A stretch of DNA of 7,957 nucleotides from Planctomycetaceae bacterium (GTDB taxonomy: Bacteria > Planctomycetota > Planctomycetia > Pirellulales > Pirellulaceae), in the NCBI GenBank assembly GCA_007695205.1, contig REEF01000642.1, forward strand, positions 1 to 7,957, read 5' to 3'. The notes below the pieces were generated by a model. That model was given only the letters and a program-made list of their open reading frames with translations. It was not told the origin of the DNA and did not search any database. The position numbers were made by a program, and so were the translations under genes. Positions 1 through 7,546 of this stretch are shown here, one piece after another; positions within the stretch are counted from its first letter, which is position 1; each line of letters begins with the position of its first letter.

Positions 1-273
1 CAAGGCGTCGCAAGGGCTACCCGCCGGTTGCCCAGCCCCCTTGGTTATCGACGTGCTGCGGCAAATGATCCTGACGCCCCAGCATTATGCGTTGAAGAAA
101 AGACGACGTCATTGAGCTTGTCCCGAACACGATTGAATGCAACCTGGACTCGCCGTCCAACGTCGTCCCTTGCCGCCGCGACCGCCGTCGCATGCATTGC
201 TTCGGCGACGGATGAAAAGAAATGGGTCGAAGACGGACTGCAACGGTTGGCCATCGAGTCCCGGACCGGCGTT
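1..273. other. Left-edge stretch with no convincing gene
   Basis: This stretch lies beyond the stop codon of the minus-strand PcRGLX-like gene. No frame on either strand has a start with a ribosome binding site and a recognisable product. The best hint is a plus-strand frame open from position 2 to a TGA at 113-115. Its codons mostly end in G or C, as in the real genes here, and its last residues read LRQMILTPQHYALKKRRRH. It could be the C-terminal tail of a gene entering from the left, but it is too short to identify. A 7-bp inverted repeat (CCGTCGC at 185-191, GCGACGG at 205-211) could form a hairpin after the minus-strand gene. It has no following T run on either strand, so I do not call it a terminator. 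Confidence 0.4.
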
Positions 274-3200
274 TCATGGCCGCCAAGGGGCGAAGTAATC
301 GGACAGTTCCGGGGCGTCGTATTCGTCCTGCCATGACGGGCGTGGATGGAAGGGCGCACGGGGCTTAGCCGGGCGCTGCCGGTCGTTGGCCTCGTCGAAT
401 CGAGCCCAGATCCGGTCGTGCAGTTGCGGTTCCCGGCCGACCGCCGCCATGATGACCGGCAGGTTGACCATGTAGAACCAGCACAGTGGGCTCTGCCGCG
501 ACAGGCTGGCCGTTTCGCCCGTCCAGTGCTTGGGGTCGGGCAGTACCATGCGAAAGGCGTCGCGCGATCCGGTGCCGGGATCGGACATGTCGGCCAGGAT
601 CAGATCGCGGAAGCGGTCGTCCTGGCGCGCATACAGGGCGGCAAAACCGGCCAGCAGTCCCAGCGAAGCCGATCCCTGCTGCAACCGATCGCCCGGTTGC
701 AGCGTGGCCCGGGCGCTGCGGACGACCGCCGCCCGCAAGGCGTCGTCGCCGGTCGCCCGGTAATACTCGAACACGCCATGCATGGCGCCGAAATTGTGGA
801 AGAACATGCGTTTCGTGTTGACACCTTCACTCAAGTCCGTCGGCCGGCCCTGGTCATCCACTAGGCGGAAATCAGCGTAGCTCCACAACCCGTCCGGAAC
901 GATCATGGTATGGACGTAGTCGCGTACAAAATCGCCGGACGCCGGATCGCCGGTCATTTCCCAACGGGTGAACAGCCCGTAAATCCGGCCGCTGTGATCG
1001 GCGCGACGAGGCGGATTCCTCTTGATATCGACGTAGTAATCGCTGAGCTTCATCATAACGTCACGGCTGCGCGCCTCGCCGGTCAGGTAGTAATGCAAGC
1101 GGTACTCGGCGAAGGTGGTCTGCCGTTCCTCGTGATTGCCGTCGCTCCAGTGCTGGACGCCGTGCCGCGTGCCCGTCCCGAAGAAGCGGCCCGACTGGCG
1201 GGTGACCACATCGCGGGCGTGCCGGGCCAGCGCCTCGGCCATGAAAAACACGTCGCGGCGGCCGGTGCGCAAATACTCCTGCTGGAAATACAACCCTGGA
1301 AGGCCCTCGGTGTTCGTCCAGCCCCAGCGCCCGTTGTCGAACAGCCAGTCCTGCTGCGGATAGTAGTCGAGGATCAACGTGGCATCTTTGTCAAGGCGGC
1401 CCCGCGCTTCCGGGGGCGTTTCCAGGTAGGCTTTCAGAGTCTCCGGCTCGATCTTCCAGCCGTATCCGCCTCCGCGGAAACGGTGCTGCAGGTCGCCGTA
1501 ATCCCAGATTCCATACCAGTTCCAATAACGCTGGTGAAATAGCCAGAAATCGGTGAAGCAATCAAGGTTCTTCGAAATCTCTGGAAAGTGATCGAAATCG
1601 GGCAGCGGCAGGGTCACGCCCGTATCGCGGTATCGTGCGAGTCCGGAATAGACGAGCGGCGGGCTCTGGAAATCGGCATGGCTCGCAGCGATGGTCTCGA
1701 CATCCGGGGCATCCGCGTGAAACTCCAGCAGCAGTTCATGGGTGCGCGAGGTTCCCGCGAACGGATCGTTCGGTGCTCCCTCGCCGCCATAGTAGTGCGT
1801 TTCCACCCAGCGGTTATCCGCCGCTGTACTTTCGCCTTGAGCCAAATGGGGATAGTTGGAATAGCGCCGCACGTCCATCAGAGGTTCGCTGACGGGCCAC
1901 AGCCATGCCGTCAGATCGCCGCTCTCCGGTGAATACTCAAGGGCCTTGGGGAAAGTCTGCCACATGTCCCGCAGTGCCAGCGTCAGGCCCCGCTGGCCGT
2001 CGCGCACGTCGATCCAGCCCTGGGCGCGGCGTTGTGTTTCGACCAACCGTGGGTGACCTTCTTCGGCTCGGACCAGCCGGTAATGCATCGGACTGTGTTG
2101 GCACAGGACGACCTTCCCGTCAGCGGGCAGGGTGACGGGCCCGTTCTGGCCGCCGGCCGTCACGGTTGCCGTTTCGGGTACAAGCGTGATGGGAAACCGC
2201 AGCCCCATGCCTTGGAGGAACGCGTTCCGCGGATCGTGCCGAGTGAACTCGACAGAATGCGTCAGCCGCAATTGCGCGCGGTTCGCGAAAGCTTCCACGC
2301 GCAGGATGACGTCGGTAGGTTGCTGGCTCATGGCCCGCCCCTGAAGTCGGACGACCGCGTGCAACGGGCCGGACTGCTCGACATCCAGGCTCTCGATCAC
2401 TACTGGCCCCGGATCCGCTTCCCCGGCCGGGTGCGTGGTCCGTGCGCGGTAGGGCTCGGAGGCTCGCAGAAAATCGACAAACGCGGCCGGACCGCCGCAC
2501 TCCGGCCGCCAGAACGGGTTGCCCGCCATCGTTGCCGACGGCAGCCACTGTTCGCCCAAGGCCAATTCGACTTGCAACGGGCCGGTGTCCAGCCGCAGGC
2601 GGCCGGGCTTGCCGTTGTCGGTGGTCTCCAGCACGGCGACGGTTACGACCGGCAAATGAATTCGTGTCGCGTTTTGCTGAAGGGGTCGGGAGTCGTTTTC
2701 GGATAAAGCGTCTTCCATGTGGTCCGTCGTCGCCCGAGAACGACTCACGACCCCGACGCCATAACGCAGGGTGAAATCCAGCGGCGGGCCGTCGCGCAAC
2801 GTGACTTGAAACGACTCGACCCCTCCGTCCGTCGCTTCTGCTCCGGCCGCGTCGCACCTGTCACCCAGGGCACTGTCCAGAGCGAAGACCAGATGCAGCC
2901 ACTTGACGCTGCCGTCCGGCCAGAAGGCCAACGGTTGGGTCTGTACCCGGTACACGCCGCCGGGACCGCTCAACGCCACAGGAGTTCCGGGCGGAAACGA
3001 ACCTCGCGGTAGGGGGATCCCGCCGCGAACATACGGCGACTTGTCGTCGCCGGCCGAGGGCGCCGTCCAGCTAGGCAACTCGGCGTCCCACAGGTCCGTG
3101 GGGCCTGTGGGACGCTGGCCGATCAGCGGTGCTTCTGCCTCCCATAACTCCTCCAGTAGATCGTCCGGCTTGGCGTCAGGATGTTCGCCGCAGTAAAACA

Positions 3201-4134
3201 CCCAGGTGGTAGCATGTCGTCGCTCGAAAACCTGGTCGGCGGCTTGGCCGTGAACCGGACAGAACGCCGGCGCGGTTTCCGGGTACAGCAGAACCCTCGC
3301 CTCGCCGCCGCCCGCCGCGTCGACGGCCAGCGTCTTCGGCGCCGCTTCGGCCATGTTGCGCATGGCGAACAACACTCCGCCGGATGCGTCGTACACACTG
3401 GTCCAGCCTGCCGCCTCGATACCGTGCTGGTGCGTCAGTTCCGGCGTCGTATCGCTTTCCGCACGCCAGATCCGGAAATGGTACGGCGAATCCTGCTCGA
3501 CTGCAAAATAACGGAACTCGTTGCGGTCCGGATGCGGTAGGATTCCCATACGGCCGGGAAACTCGTAGTAATAGCGGGTATCCCATTGGAGCCCCTGATC
3601 GCCACCCTGCGCGATGCGTTTGCGCCAGTCGAGCGCCAGCGGCAATCGCAGCACCACATCGCGGAGAAAACGATCGTGGAAGTCACCTTCGGCGGACAGG
3701 GTCACATCGACGTCCAAATGCGCCTCGCCGGATCGTGCCACCAAGCGGATCGTGAACCGCAGGCAGTCGCCATGTTCGAATTGAAGTCTTCCCAGCATGG
3801 TGGCCGCGAATCGATCGGCATCGGCGGTATGGTCGACGCGATCGACCGTGTACTGAGCGTCGAGGAATCGTCGTCCCGGCGCGAAATCGGTCACGCTGTC
3901 GTAGATCGCGCTTTCCATCAATCGGGCGCTGAGTAACGGGGTTGCGTTGCGGTCTACCAATCGACGTCCATCCTTCTGGACCCAACGAAGCGTCGCGTTG
4001 CGGCCCGTGTCGAGTGCAAACTGGATTTGCCCCGTATCGACCTTGATCGTATCGGCGGATTCCGTAACCGAGATCGCCGAAGCGTCATGACACAAAACGG
4101 CGATCAGTCCGATACAGACGAGTGCTGTCTTCAC
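274..4134 (-). CDS. Exported PcRGLX-like protein (exo-rhamnogalacturonan lyase-like, RIFT barrel / beta-sandwich / alpha-alpha toroid) with a duplicated beta module
   Basis: A 1286-residue protein starting at GTG, with stop TGA (274-276). Residues 1-20 (MKTALVCIGLIAVLCHDASA) are a classic Sec signal peptide with an A-x-A-like cleavage site, so the protein acts outside the cytoplasm. Residues 366-420 match the N-terminal RIFT-barrel segment of PcRGLX-like proteins: a GGIPLPRGSF stretch (371-380), then WPDGSVKW (405-412). A DTG strand at 516-518 follows, a beta-sandwich runs to about 810, and an alpha/alpha toroid covers about 850-1235. The toroid has aromatic clusters (861-880, 929-940), HWSDGNHEE (995-1003) and repeated helix-turn 'TG-D/E' units near 957, 1018, 1061 and 1128. 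The characterised relative is the Penicillium chrysogenum exo-rhamnogalacturonan lyase (PL26), which cleaves the pectin rhamnogalacturonan backbone by beta-elimination. Most bacterial members are uncharacterised, so the substrate here is inference. Residues about 27-290 look like an additional copy of the 510-755 region. Single-module members are, from memory, roughly 900 residues, so this protein is unusually long. I do not assign catalytic residues. It is divergent from the LamG gene at 4350. Confidence 0.88.
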   Translation of the reverse strand: MKTALVCIGLIAVLCHDASAISVTESADTIKVDTGQIQFALDTGRNATLRWVQKDGRRLVDRNATPLLSARLMESAIYDSVTDFAPGRRFLDAQYTVDRVDHTADADRFAATMLGRLQFEHGDCLRFTIRLVARSGEAHLDVDVTLSAEGDFHDRFLRDVVLRLPLALDWRKRIAQGGDQGLQWDTRYYYEFPGRMGILPHPDRNEFRYFAVEQDSPYHFRIWRAESDTTPELTHQHGIEAAGWTSVYDASGGVLFAMRNMAEAAPKTLAVDAAGGGEARVLLYPETAPAFCPVHGQAADQVFERRHATTWVFYCGEHPDAKPDDLLEELWEAEAPLIGQRPTGPTDLWDAELPSWTAPSAGDDKSPYVRGGIPLPRGSFPPGTPVALSGPGGVYRVQTQPLAFWPDGSVKWLHLVFALDSALGDRCDAAGAEATDGGVESFQVTLRDGPPLDFTLRYGVGVVSRSRATTDHMEDALSENDSRPLQQNATRIHLPVVTVAVLETTDNGKPGRLRLDTGPLQVELALGEQWLPSATMAGNPFWRPECGGPAAFVDFLRASEPYRARTTHPAGEADPGPVVIESLDVEQSGPLHAVVRLQGRAMSQQPTDVILRVEAFANRAQLRLTHSVEFTRHDPRNAFLQGMGLRFPITLVPETATVTAGGQNGPVTLPADGKVVLCQHSPMHYRLVRAEEGHPRLVETQRRAQGWIDVRDGQRGLTLALRDMWQTFPKALEYSPESGDLTAWLWPVSEPLMDVRRYSNYPHLAQGESTAADNRWVETHYYGGEGAPNDPFAGTSRTHELLLEFHADAPDVETIAASHADFQSPPLVYSGLARYRDTGVTLPLPDFDHFPEISKNLDCFTDFWLFHQRYWNWYGIWDYGDLQHRFRGGGYGWKIEPETLKAYLETPPEARGRLDKDATLILDYYPQQDWLFDNGRWGWTNTEGLPGLYFQQEYLRTGRRDVFFMAEALARHARDVVTRQSGRFFGTGTRHGVQHWSDGNHEERQTTFAEYRLHYYLTGEARSRDVMMKLSDYYVDIKRNPPRRADHSGRIYGLFTRWEMTGDPASGDFVRDYVHTMIVPDGLWSYADFRLVDDQGRPTDLSEGVNTKRMFFHNFGAMHGVFEYYRATGDDALRAAVVRSARATLQPGDRLQQGSASLGLLAGFAALYARQDDRFRDLILADMSDPGTGSRDAFRMVLPDPKHWTGETASLSRQSPLCWFYMVNLPVIMAAVGREPQLHDRIWARFDEANDRQRPAKPRAPFHPRPSWQDEYDAPELSDYFAPWRP

Positions 4135-4139
4135 GATTT

Positions 4140-4147
4140 CCTCCTTT
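4140..4147 (-). promoter_or_regulatory. Ribosome binding site AAAGGAGG for the PcRGLX-like gene
   Basis: On the minus strand the sequence reads AAAGGAGG, five bases before the GTG at 4134. This is full complementarity to the usual 16S rRNA 3' end. Together with the signal peptide that begins immediately, it fixes the GTG start. Confidence 0.85.
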
Positions 4148-4276
4148 TCCCATCATGGTATTCACCGCATCAACGCGGGGATCGTCTCGAAGAACATACT
4201 GATTGGTAGTTTACCGCAGAGCGGACTGCCTGACAAAAGCATGGGCGTTTTCCAAGGGTCTGTCGCCTTGTCATCG

Positions 4277-4300
4277 TTGCACACTTGCACAGTGGGCACA
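4277..4300 (+). repeat. Cluster of three GCACA units (two exact TTGCACA copies)
   Basis: TTGCACA occurs at 4277-4283 and again at 4285-4291, eight bases apart. A third GCACA follows at 4296-4300. The cluster lies 50-73 bases upstream of the ATG at 4350. It may be a small binding site for a regulator or simply chance; the units are short and only the first two are identical over seven bases. Confidence 0.35.
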
Positions 4301-4331
4301 AATCACGGAAACTGCGCGAGTCAAGTTCAAC

Positions 4332-4340
4332 GAGGAAGGA
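4332..4340 (+). promoter_or_regulatory. Ribosome binding site (GAGGAAGGA) for the LamG gene at 4350
   Basis: The purine-rich GAGGAAGGA ends nine bases before the ATG at 4350. The same frame stays open upstream to a TTG at 4203, but that extension has no ribosome binding site and would bury the signal peptide about 50 residues inside the protein. The ATG at 4350 is therefore the supported start. Confidence 0.75.
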
Positions 4341-4349
4341 ACACCAACG

Positions 4350-7300
4350 ATGAAGTATGTGTCGATCCTAGCCACGCTGCTGCTGTTCGCACGGCCGGGC
4401 GGGTTACCTGGCGCGGACGGCCACGGTCCATCGGCGCTCATGCCGCGAGGAGAGGACTACACGCACATGTGGTGGGCCGAGGGATTTCCTGCGCACACGC
4501 CCGCGGCCCCTTGGCGTCGGGTGGTGCAAACCGGTCATTACGCTTTGGCATTCGATACCGACACGTTGCGGATCCCGCATTTCGGCCCGGTGTCCGACGG
4601 TGTCGGCTACTTGGCAGCGGCGCGGGCTGATAACCGCGCGTGGCGGGATTTGCCTCCGGCCGAACTGGTGCTGAGTATCACGGTCGACGGTAAAACCTAC
4701 CGCGCCATCTCGGGCGGGAAGTGGACGCAATTTACCGGCCCGCGGTTGGTCGAATCGGGGCGCTTTGTGCAACGCGCCGACGTGACGGATTTGGTATTCC
4801 GGGCAGCGGACGGTACCCGGCTTGCCGCCGAAACCCGCTTCGAGACGGTTGCTTGGCCGGACCGCCTGGCCATGATCCTCGCCGCTCGGCCCACCAAGTC
4901 GCCCATTCCCGCAGGCGAAGCCGCCTTTGGCCGCGTCGGCGGGGGCTTTGGATTCGACGGCGCCAACCACCTCGCGGAACCCCACGCTCCCGAACTCGAA
5001 CCGGAACACTTCACCCTCGAACTCTGGATCTATTTGGCTGGCGATTCCATGCCCCCGGGGCACGCTTGGTTGGTGGGTAAGAACCGCAACGAGTGGACCG
5101 AGGGTAATTACGGCATCATGCTCGCGGGCGGCATCCCCCGCGTTTGGCTCAATATCGGAGGTGGCCGCGAAAACTGCTTCCACGTCGCCTCGACCCGCCC
5201 CCTAACCGCCGAGCAGTGGTATCATCTGGCCGCAACCTATGACGGCGAAGTCCTGCGTTTCTACGTGAACGGTGCGGCTGTGGGGAGCCGGACCATCGGG
5301 CGGACGCGGCAACCGGGCGGCGACAATCTGGTGATTGGCCGACGCCCCGACAATGCCGGCGACGGCTACTATTTCCGCGGCGCCTTGGATGAAATCCGGC
5401 TGTACGACCGAGCCCTCGAACCCACCGAGATACGGAGACGCTTCCAGGCTCCGGAAACCGTCGCCCCCGACCGCCAACCCGTGCGGGAATGGACCTTCCG
5501 TCGCGACGGGCGGGCCGCAACAGAACGACCTGGCCCCACTTGGCGAACGGGATCCATGGAACTCCGGCTGAGCGCCGGGGGGAACACGCTACACCGGCGT
5601 TGGAATTTGCCCGAACACGAGACTTGGCAATCGCCGCAGTGGCATGAGATCACCCTCGCCTTTGACCCCGTCGCTTTCCGTGTGGCGGAACCGAGTCCCG
5701 TGACCGTCGCAGCCCACGAGCTTCCCACGGGAGACCAACGGCAGGTGACCTACGAAGCCGACCGCGGCTGGTATCAGGTGGACCTTGACGGCATCGAGCC
5801 GACCGTGCCGCCCGGCGAGGAACCTGCCAACCGCAACGACGCCATCGAGCGGGTGAGGCTCAGGCTGTCGAACCCGACCAACCGCGAGCAGCCCGCCCGG
5901 TTGCTGTTCAAGAAGACCGGCCGCGGCATCCGGCAACGGATCGGGGCGCCCATCACGGGCATGTCAGCCATGCTGCGTGACCCAGAAGGTAACCCGACCG
6001 GCATCCCCGTGCAACTCAGCAAGAACTGGCATCATCGGCAGGAAGGCGGCGTATATGCCGGGACCTGGTTCCACGGCTTTTCGCAGGTGCGACTGCCACC
6101 GCAAGCCGAAGTTGAGCTGGAACTGACGATCGTCTATGGGCATTGGGGCGGCGTGCCCGCCGCGTCGCACGCACAGCTCTGCCTGATCGGCTGGGGTAGC
6201 AATCAACTGTGGGACCAGAGCGCGCTGGGGGCCTGGGGCGAAAGCATTTGCTACGAACCCGATCAGGCCCAGGCCCGGGCTGCGATTCTCGACGTGCGGC
6301 CGGTGATGGTACGTTCGATGCACAACGACCAGCCGTGGCACTGGACGCACAACGTGGGCGGCGGCGACTACTTCCGCCTGTTCGATCCCCAGGGCAGGCA
6401 TGTGCCGCGTGCGCAGATGCGCACCGCTTACCTGCGCCACGGACCCTGCCTGACAGAAGTGACCTACGCGGGGCGCACGGGCGACGGCCTCGAGCATTCG
6501 GCTACCGTCAGCCTCGCCCGGACCGATGACATCGTGCGCGGCGTCTATCGGCTGCGGCTTGACGTGACGCAGGCGACCAAATTCTCCCGCTTCGTCCTTT
6601 TTCAGATCGGGGCCGATACGTACAGCTACACCGGCGAGCGAAAGATGGCGGTGGGCAACGAGACGGGTCTGTTGCGAGAATGGGCCACCCAGTGGGGAGG
6701 CGACACCTACCGAATCGGACCGTTCGAGCACACCGGCCGCGTCCCCTGGGTTTCGCTCCACGCAGCCGTGTCCCGTTCGAAGGACGGCAAGGGCGCTTGG
6801 GCCAACCGAGGACTTGTTGTCCGCTGCTGGAAAGCCCGGATCGGTGGAGAGGATGCCCAGCCTTGGTTCGCCGAACGAGGCGTGCAAGCCCGCGGCGCGG
6901 ACACCTCGACCATCGATCTGCTGCCGCCGCCTGGCATCAATCGCCTGCTGCCGGGGGATTTCGTCGAAGCCACCATCGTCCATCTGGTCATACCTCAGAC
7001 GGCCGCGGACTATTACGGTCCCAACGAGAATCTCCGCACCGCGCTCGAACAAAACGCAGACACCTGGCGCATGATTCACCGCGAAGCGCTGGGCAACGAC
7101 CGAACCGTGGCGGTGACCCGTGGTACACTCGAGAATCTGCACCCAGCCATCCGCATCCATACCACGGCACAGAACGAGGCCGAGTTCACCCTGAGCGGCG
7201 GCCTCGGGTACGTTCCCGTAACCTTCGCCGGTCTGAACGGCTACCGCCAGCCTCTTCTCGAACAGCGCATCCTTGGCAATGATTGGCGGCCCGTGGAACA

Positions 7301-7442
7301 AGCCGTTCACGGCGACGATTTCTGGCAGACCGACTATGATTCGGAAACGGCATCCTGGGAATTGACCTATACCTTGCCCGCCGACCCGTTGGAACCCACG
7401 CGGCAATACCGATTTTCCCTGCGCGAGGAAACCTGGCAATAG
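4350..7442 (+). CDS. Exported LamG (concanavalin A-like) domain protein with a large unrecognised C-terminal region
   Basis: A 1030-residue protein ending at TAG. It starts MKYVSILATLLLFARPGG, a Sec signal peptide probably cleaved near residue 22. Residues 40-180 are beta-rich and unrecognised. Residues 198-366 are a clear LamG/laminin-G-3-type jelly roll: FDGANHL (202-208), FTLELWIYLA (221-230), WYHLAATYDGEVLRFYVNG (290-308) and GALDEIRLYDRALEPTEI (344-361). Such domains usually bind or recognise glycans. The text before the LamG (ETRFETVAWPDRLAMIL, 161-177) and after it (GSMELRLSAGG, 401-411; WHEITLAFDP, 431-440) reads like one beta domain split by the insertion. Residues 440-1030 match no family I can name. 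They include a dense motif, GWGSNQLWDQSALGAWGES (614-632), and WHWTHNVGGGDYFRLFD (663-679), and look mostly beta-structured. The whole may be a carbohydrate-active enzyme or a binding protein; I cannot identify catalytic residues. No membrane anchor or sorting tail is seen at the C-terminus. The divergent neighbour is the PcRGLX-like gene, and the next gene downstream starts 104 bases later on the same strand. Confidence 0.9.
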   Translation: MKYVSILATLLLFARPGGLPGADGHGPSALMPRGEDYTHMWWAEGFPAHTPAAPWRRVVQTGHYALAFDTDTLRIPHFGPVSDGVGYLAAARADNRAWRDLPPAELVLSITVDGKTYRAISGGKWTQFTGPRLVESGRFVQRADVTDLVFRAADGTRLAAETRFETVAWPDRLAMILAARPTKSPIPAGEAAFGRVGGGFGFDGANHLAEPHAPELEPEHFTLELWIYLAGDSMPPGHAWLVGKNRNEWTEGNYGIMLAGGIPRVWLNIGGGRENCFHVASTRPLTAEQWYHLAATYDGEVLRFYVNGAAVGSRTIGRTRQPGGDNLVIGRRPDNAGDGYYFRGALDEIRLYDRALEPTEIRRRFQAPETVAPDRQPVREWTFRRDGRAATERPGPTWRTGSMELRLSAGGNTLHRRWNLPEHETWQSPQWHEITLAFDPVAFRVAEPSPVTVAAHELPTGDQRQVTYEADRGWYQVDLDGIEPTVPPGEEPANRNDAIERVRLRLSNPTNREQPARLLFKKTGRGIRQRIGAPITGMSAMLRDPEGNPTGIPVQLSKNWHHRQEGGVYAGTWFHGFSQVRLPPQAEVELELTIVYGHWGGVPAASHAQLCLIGWGSNQLWDQSALGAWGESICYEPDQAQARAAILDVRPVMVRSMHNDQPWHWTHNVGGGDYFRLFDPQGRHVPRAQMRTAYLRHGPCLTEVTYAGRTGDGLEHSATVSLARTDDIVRGVYRLRLDVTQATKFSRFVLFQIGADTYSYTGERKMAVGNETGLLREWATQWGGDTYRIGPFEHTGRVPWVSLHAAVSRSKDGKGAWANRGLVVRCWKARIGGEDAQPWFAERGVQARGADTSTIDLLPPPGINRLLPGDFVEATIVHLVIPQTAADYYGPNENLRTALEQNADTWRMIHREALGNDRTVAVTRGTLENLHPAIRIHTTAQNEAEFTLSGGLGYVPVTFAGLNGYRQPLLEQRILGNDWRPVEQAVHGDDFWQTDYDSETASWELTYTLPADPLEPTRQYRFSLREETWQ

Positions 7443-7534
7443 GTGTTCCGCCCCTTTGTCCAGCGACTGAGCTGCTGGTAATCCGCAAGCCAACCGATAA
7501 ACTGCACGTAGCAGAAAAGCTGACTCGCGAGAAT

Positions 7535-7538
7535 AGGA
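7535..7538 (+). promoter_or_regulatory. Ribosome binding site (AGGA) for the third, interrupted gene
   Basis: AGGA lies eight bases before the ATG at 7547. An in-frame ATG at 7538 overlaps this site, so 7547 is the better start. The resulting N-terminus (MNLGSIGCRFVVFLSGALG) looks like a signal peptide, which supports the choice. Confidence 0.5.
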
Positions 7539-7546
7539 TGGTCACG

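Larger units (their letters stand above)
4135..4349. promoter_or_regulatory. Divergent intergenic region between the two large exported genes
   Basis: This 215-bp region must hold the start signals of both flanking genes. I could not find a convincing -35/-10 pair on either strand, which is not surprising if the organism's promoters differ from the Escherichia coli consensus. The region is less GC-rich than the genes, with T-rich patches near 4203-4215 and 4247-4255. It contains the ribosome binding sites of both genes at its two ends and a small GCACA repeat cluster at 4277-4300. The divergent arrangement would allow shared control, but no regulator gene is present in the window. Confidence 0.5.

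Noticed and set aside
185..211. A hairpin (7-bp stem, 13-base loop) after the PcRGLX-like gene as a rho-independent terminator
   Set aside because: No T run follows the stem on either strand, and the loop is long.
28..336. A 102-codon plus-strand open frame at the left edge
   Set aside because: Codon third positions are not GC-biased as in the real genes, it overlaps the end of the minus-strand gene, and no product is recognisable.
2032..2706. A 224-codon plus-strand open frame
   Set aside because: It is antisense to the PcRGLX-like gene, where the minus strand shows family motifs; it has no ribosome binding site or known motif.
4203..4349. A 49-residue N-terminal extension of the LamG protein from TTG at 4203
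   Set aside because: There is no ribosome binding site before it, and it would place the clear signal peptide inside the protein; ATG 4350 has a good site and starts the signal peptide.
4404..5183. A 259-codon open frame on the minus strand
   Set aside because: It is antisense to the LamG gene, its sequence has no domain-like features, and the plus-strand frame there encodes a clear LamG fold.
7460..7478. A CCAGC/GCTGG hairpin between the two plus-strand genes as a terminator
   Set aside because: The stem has only five pairs with a nine-base loop and no T run after it.
5964..7493. A 509-codon open frame on the minus strand
   Set aside because: It lies wholly antisense to the exported LamG gene, has no matching ribosome binding site or recognisable domains, and is an expected shadow frame in GC-rich DNA.
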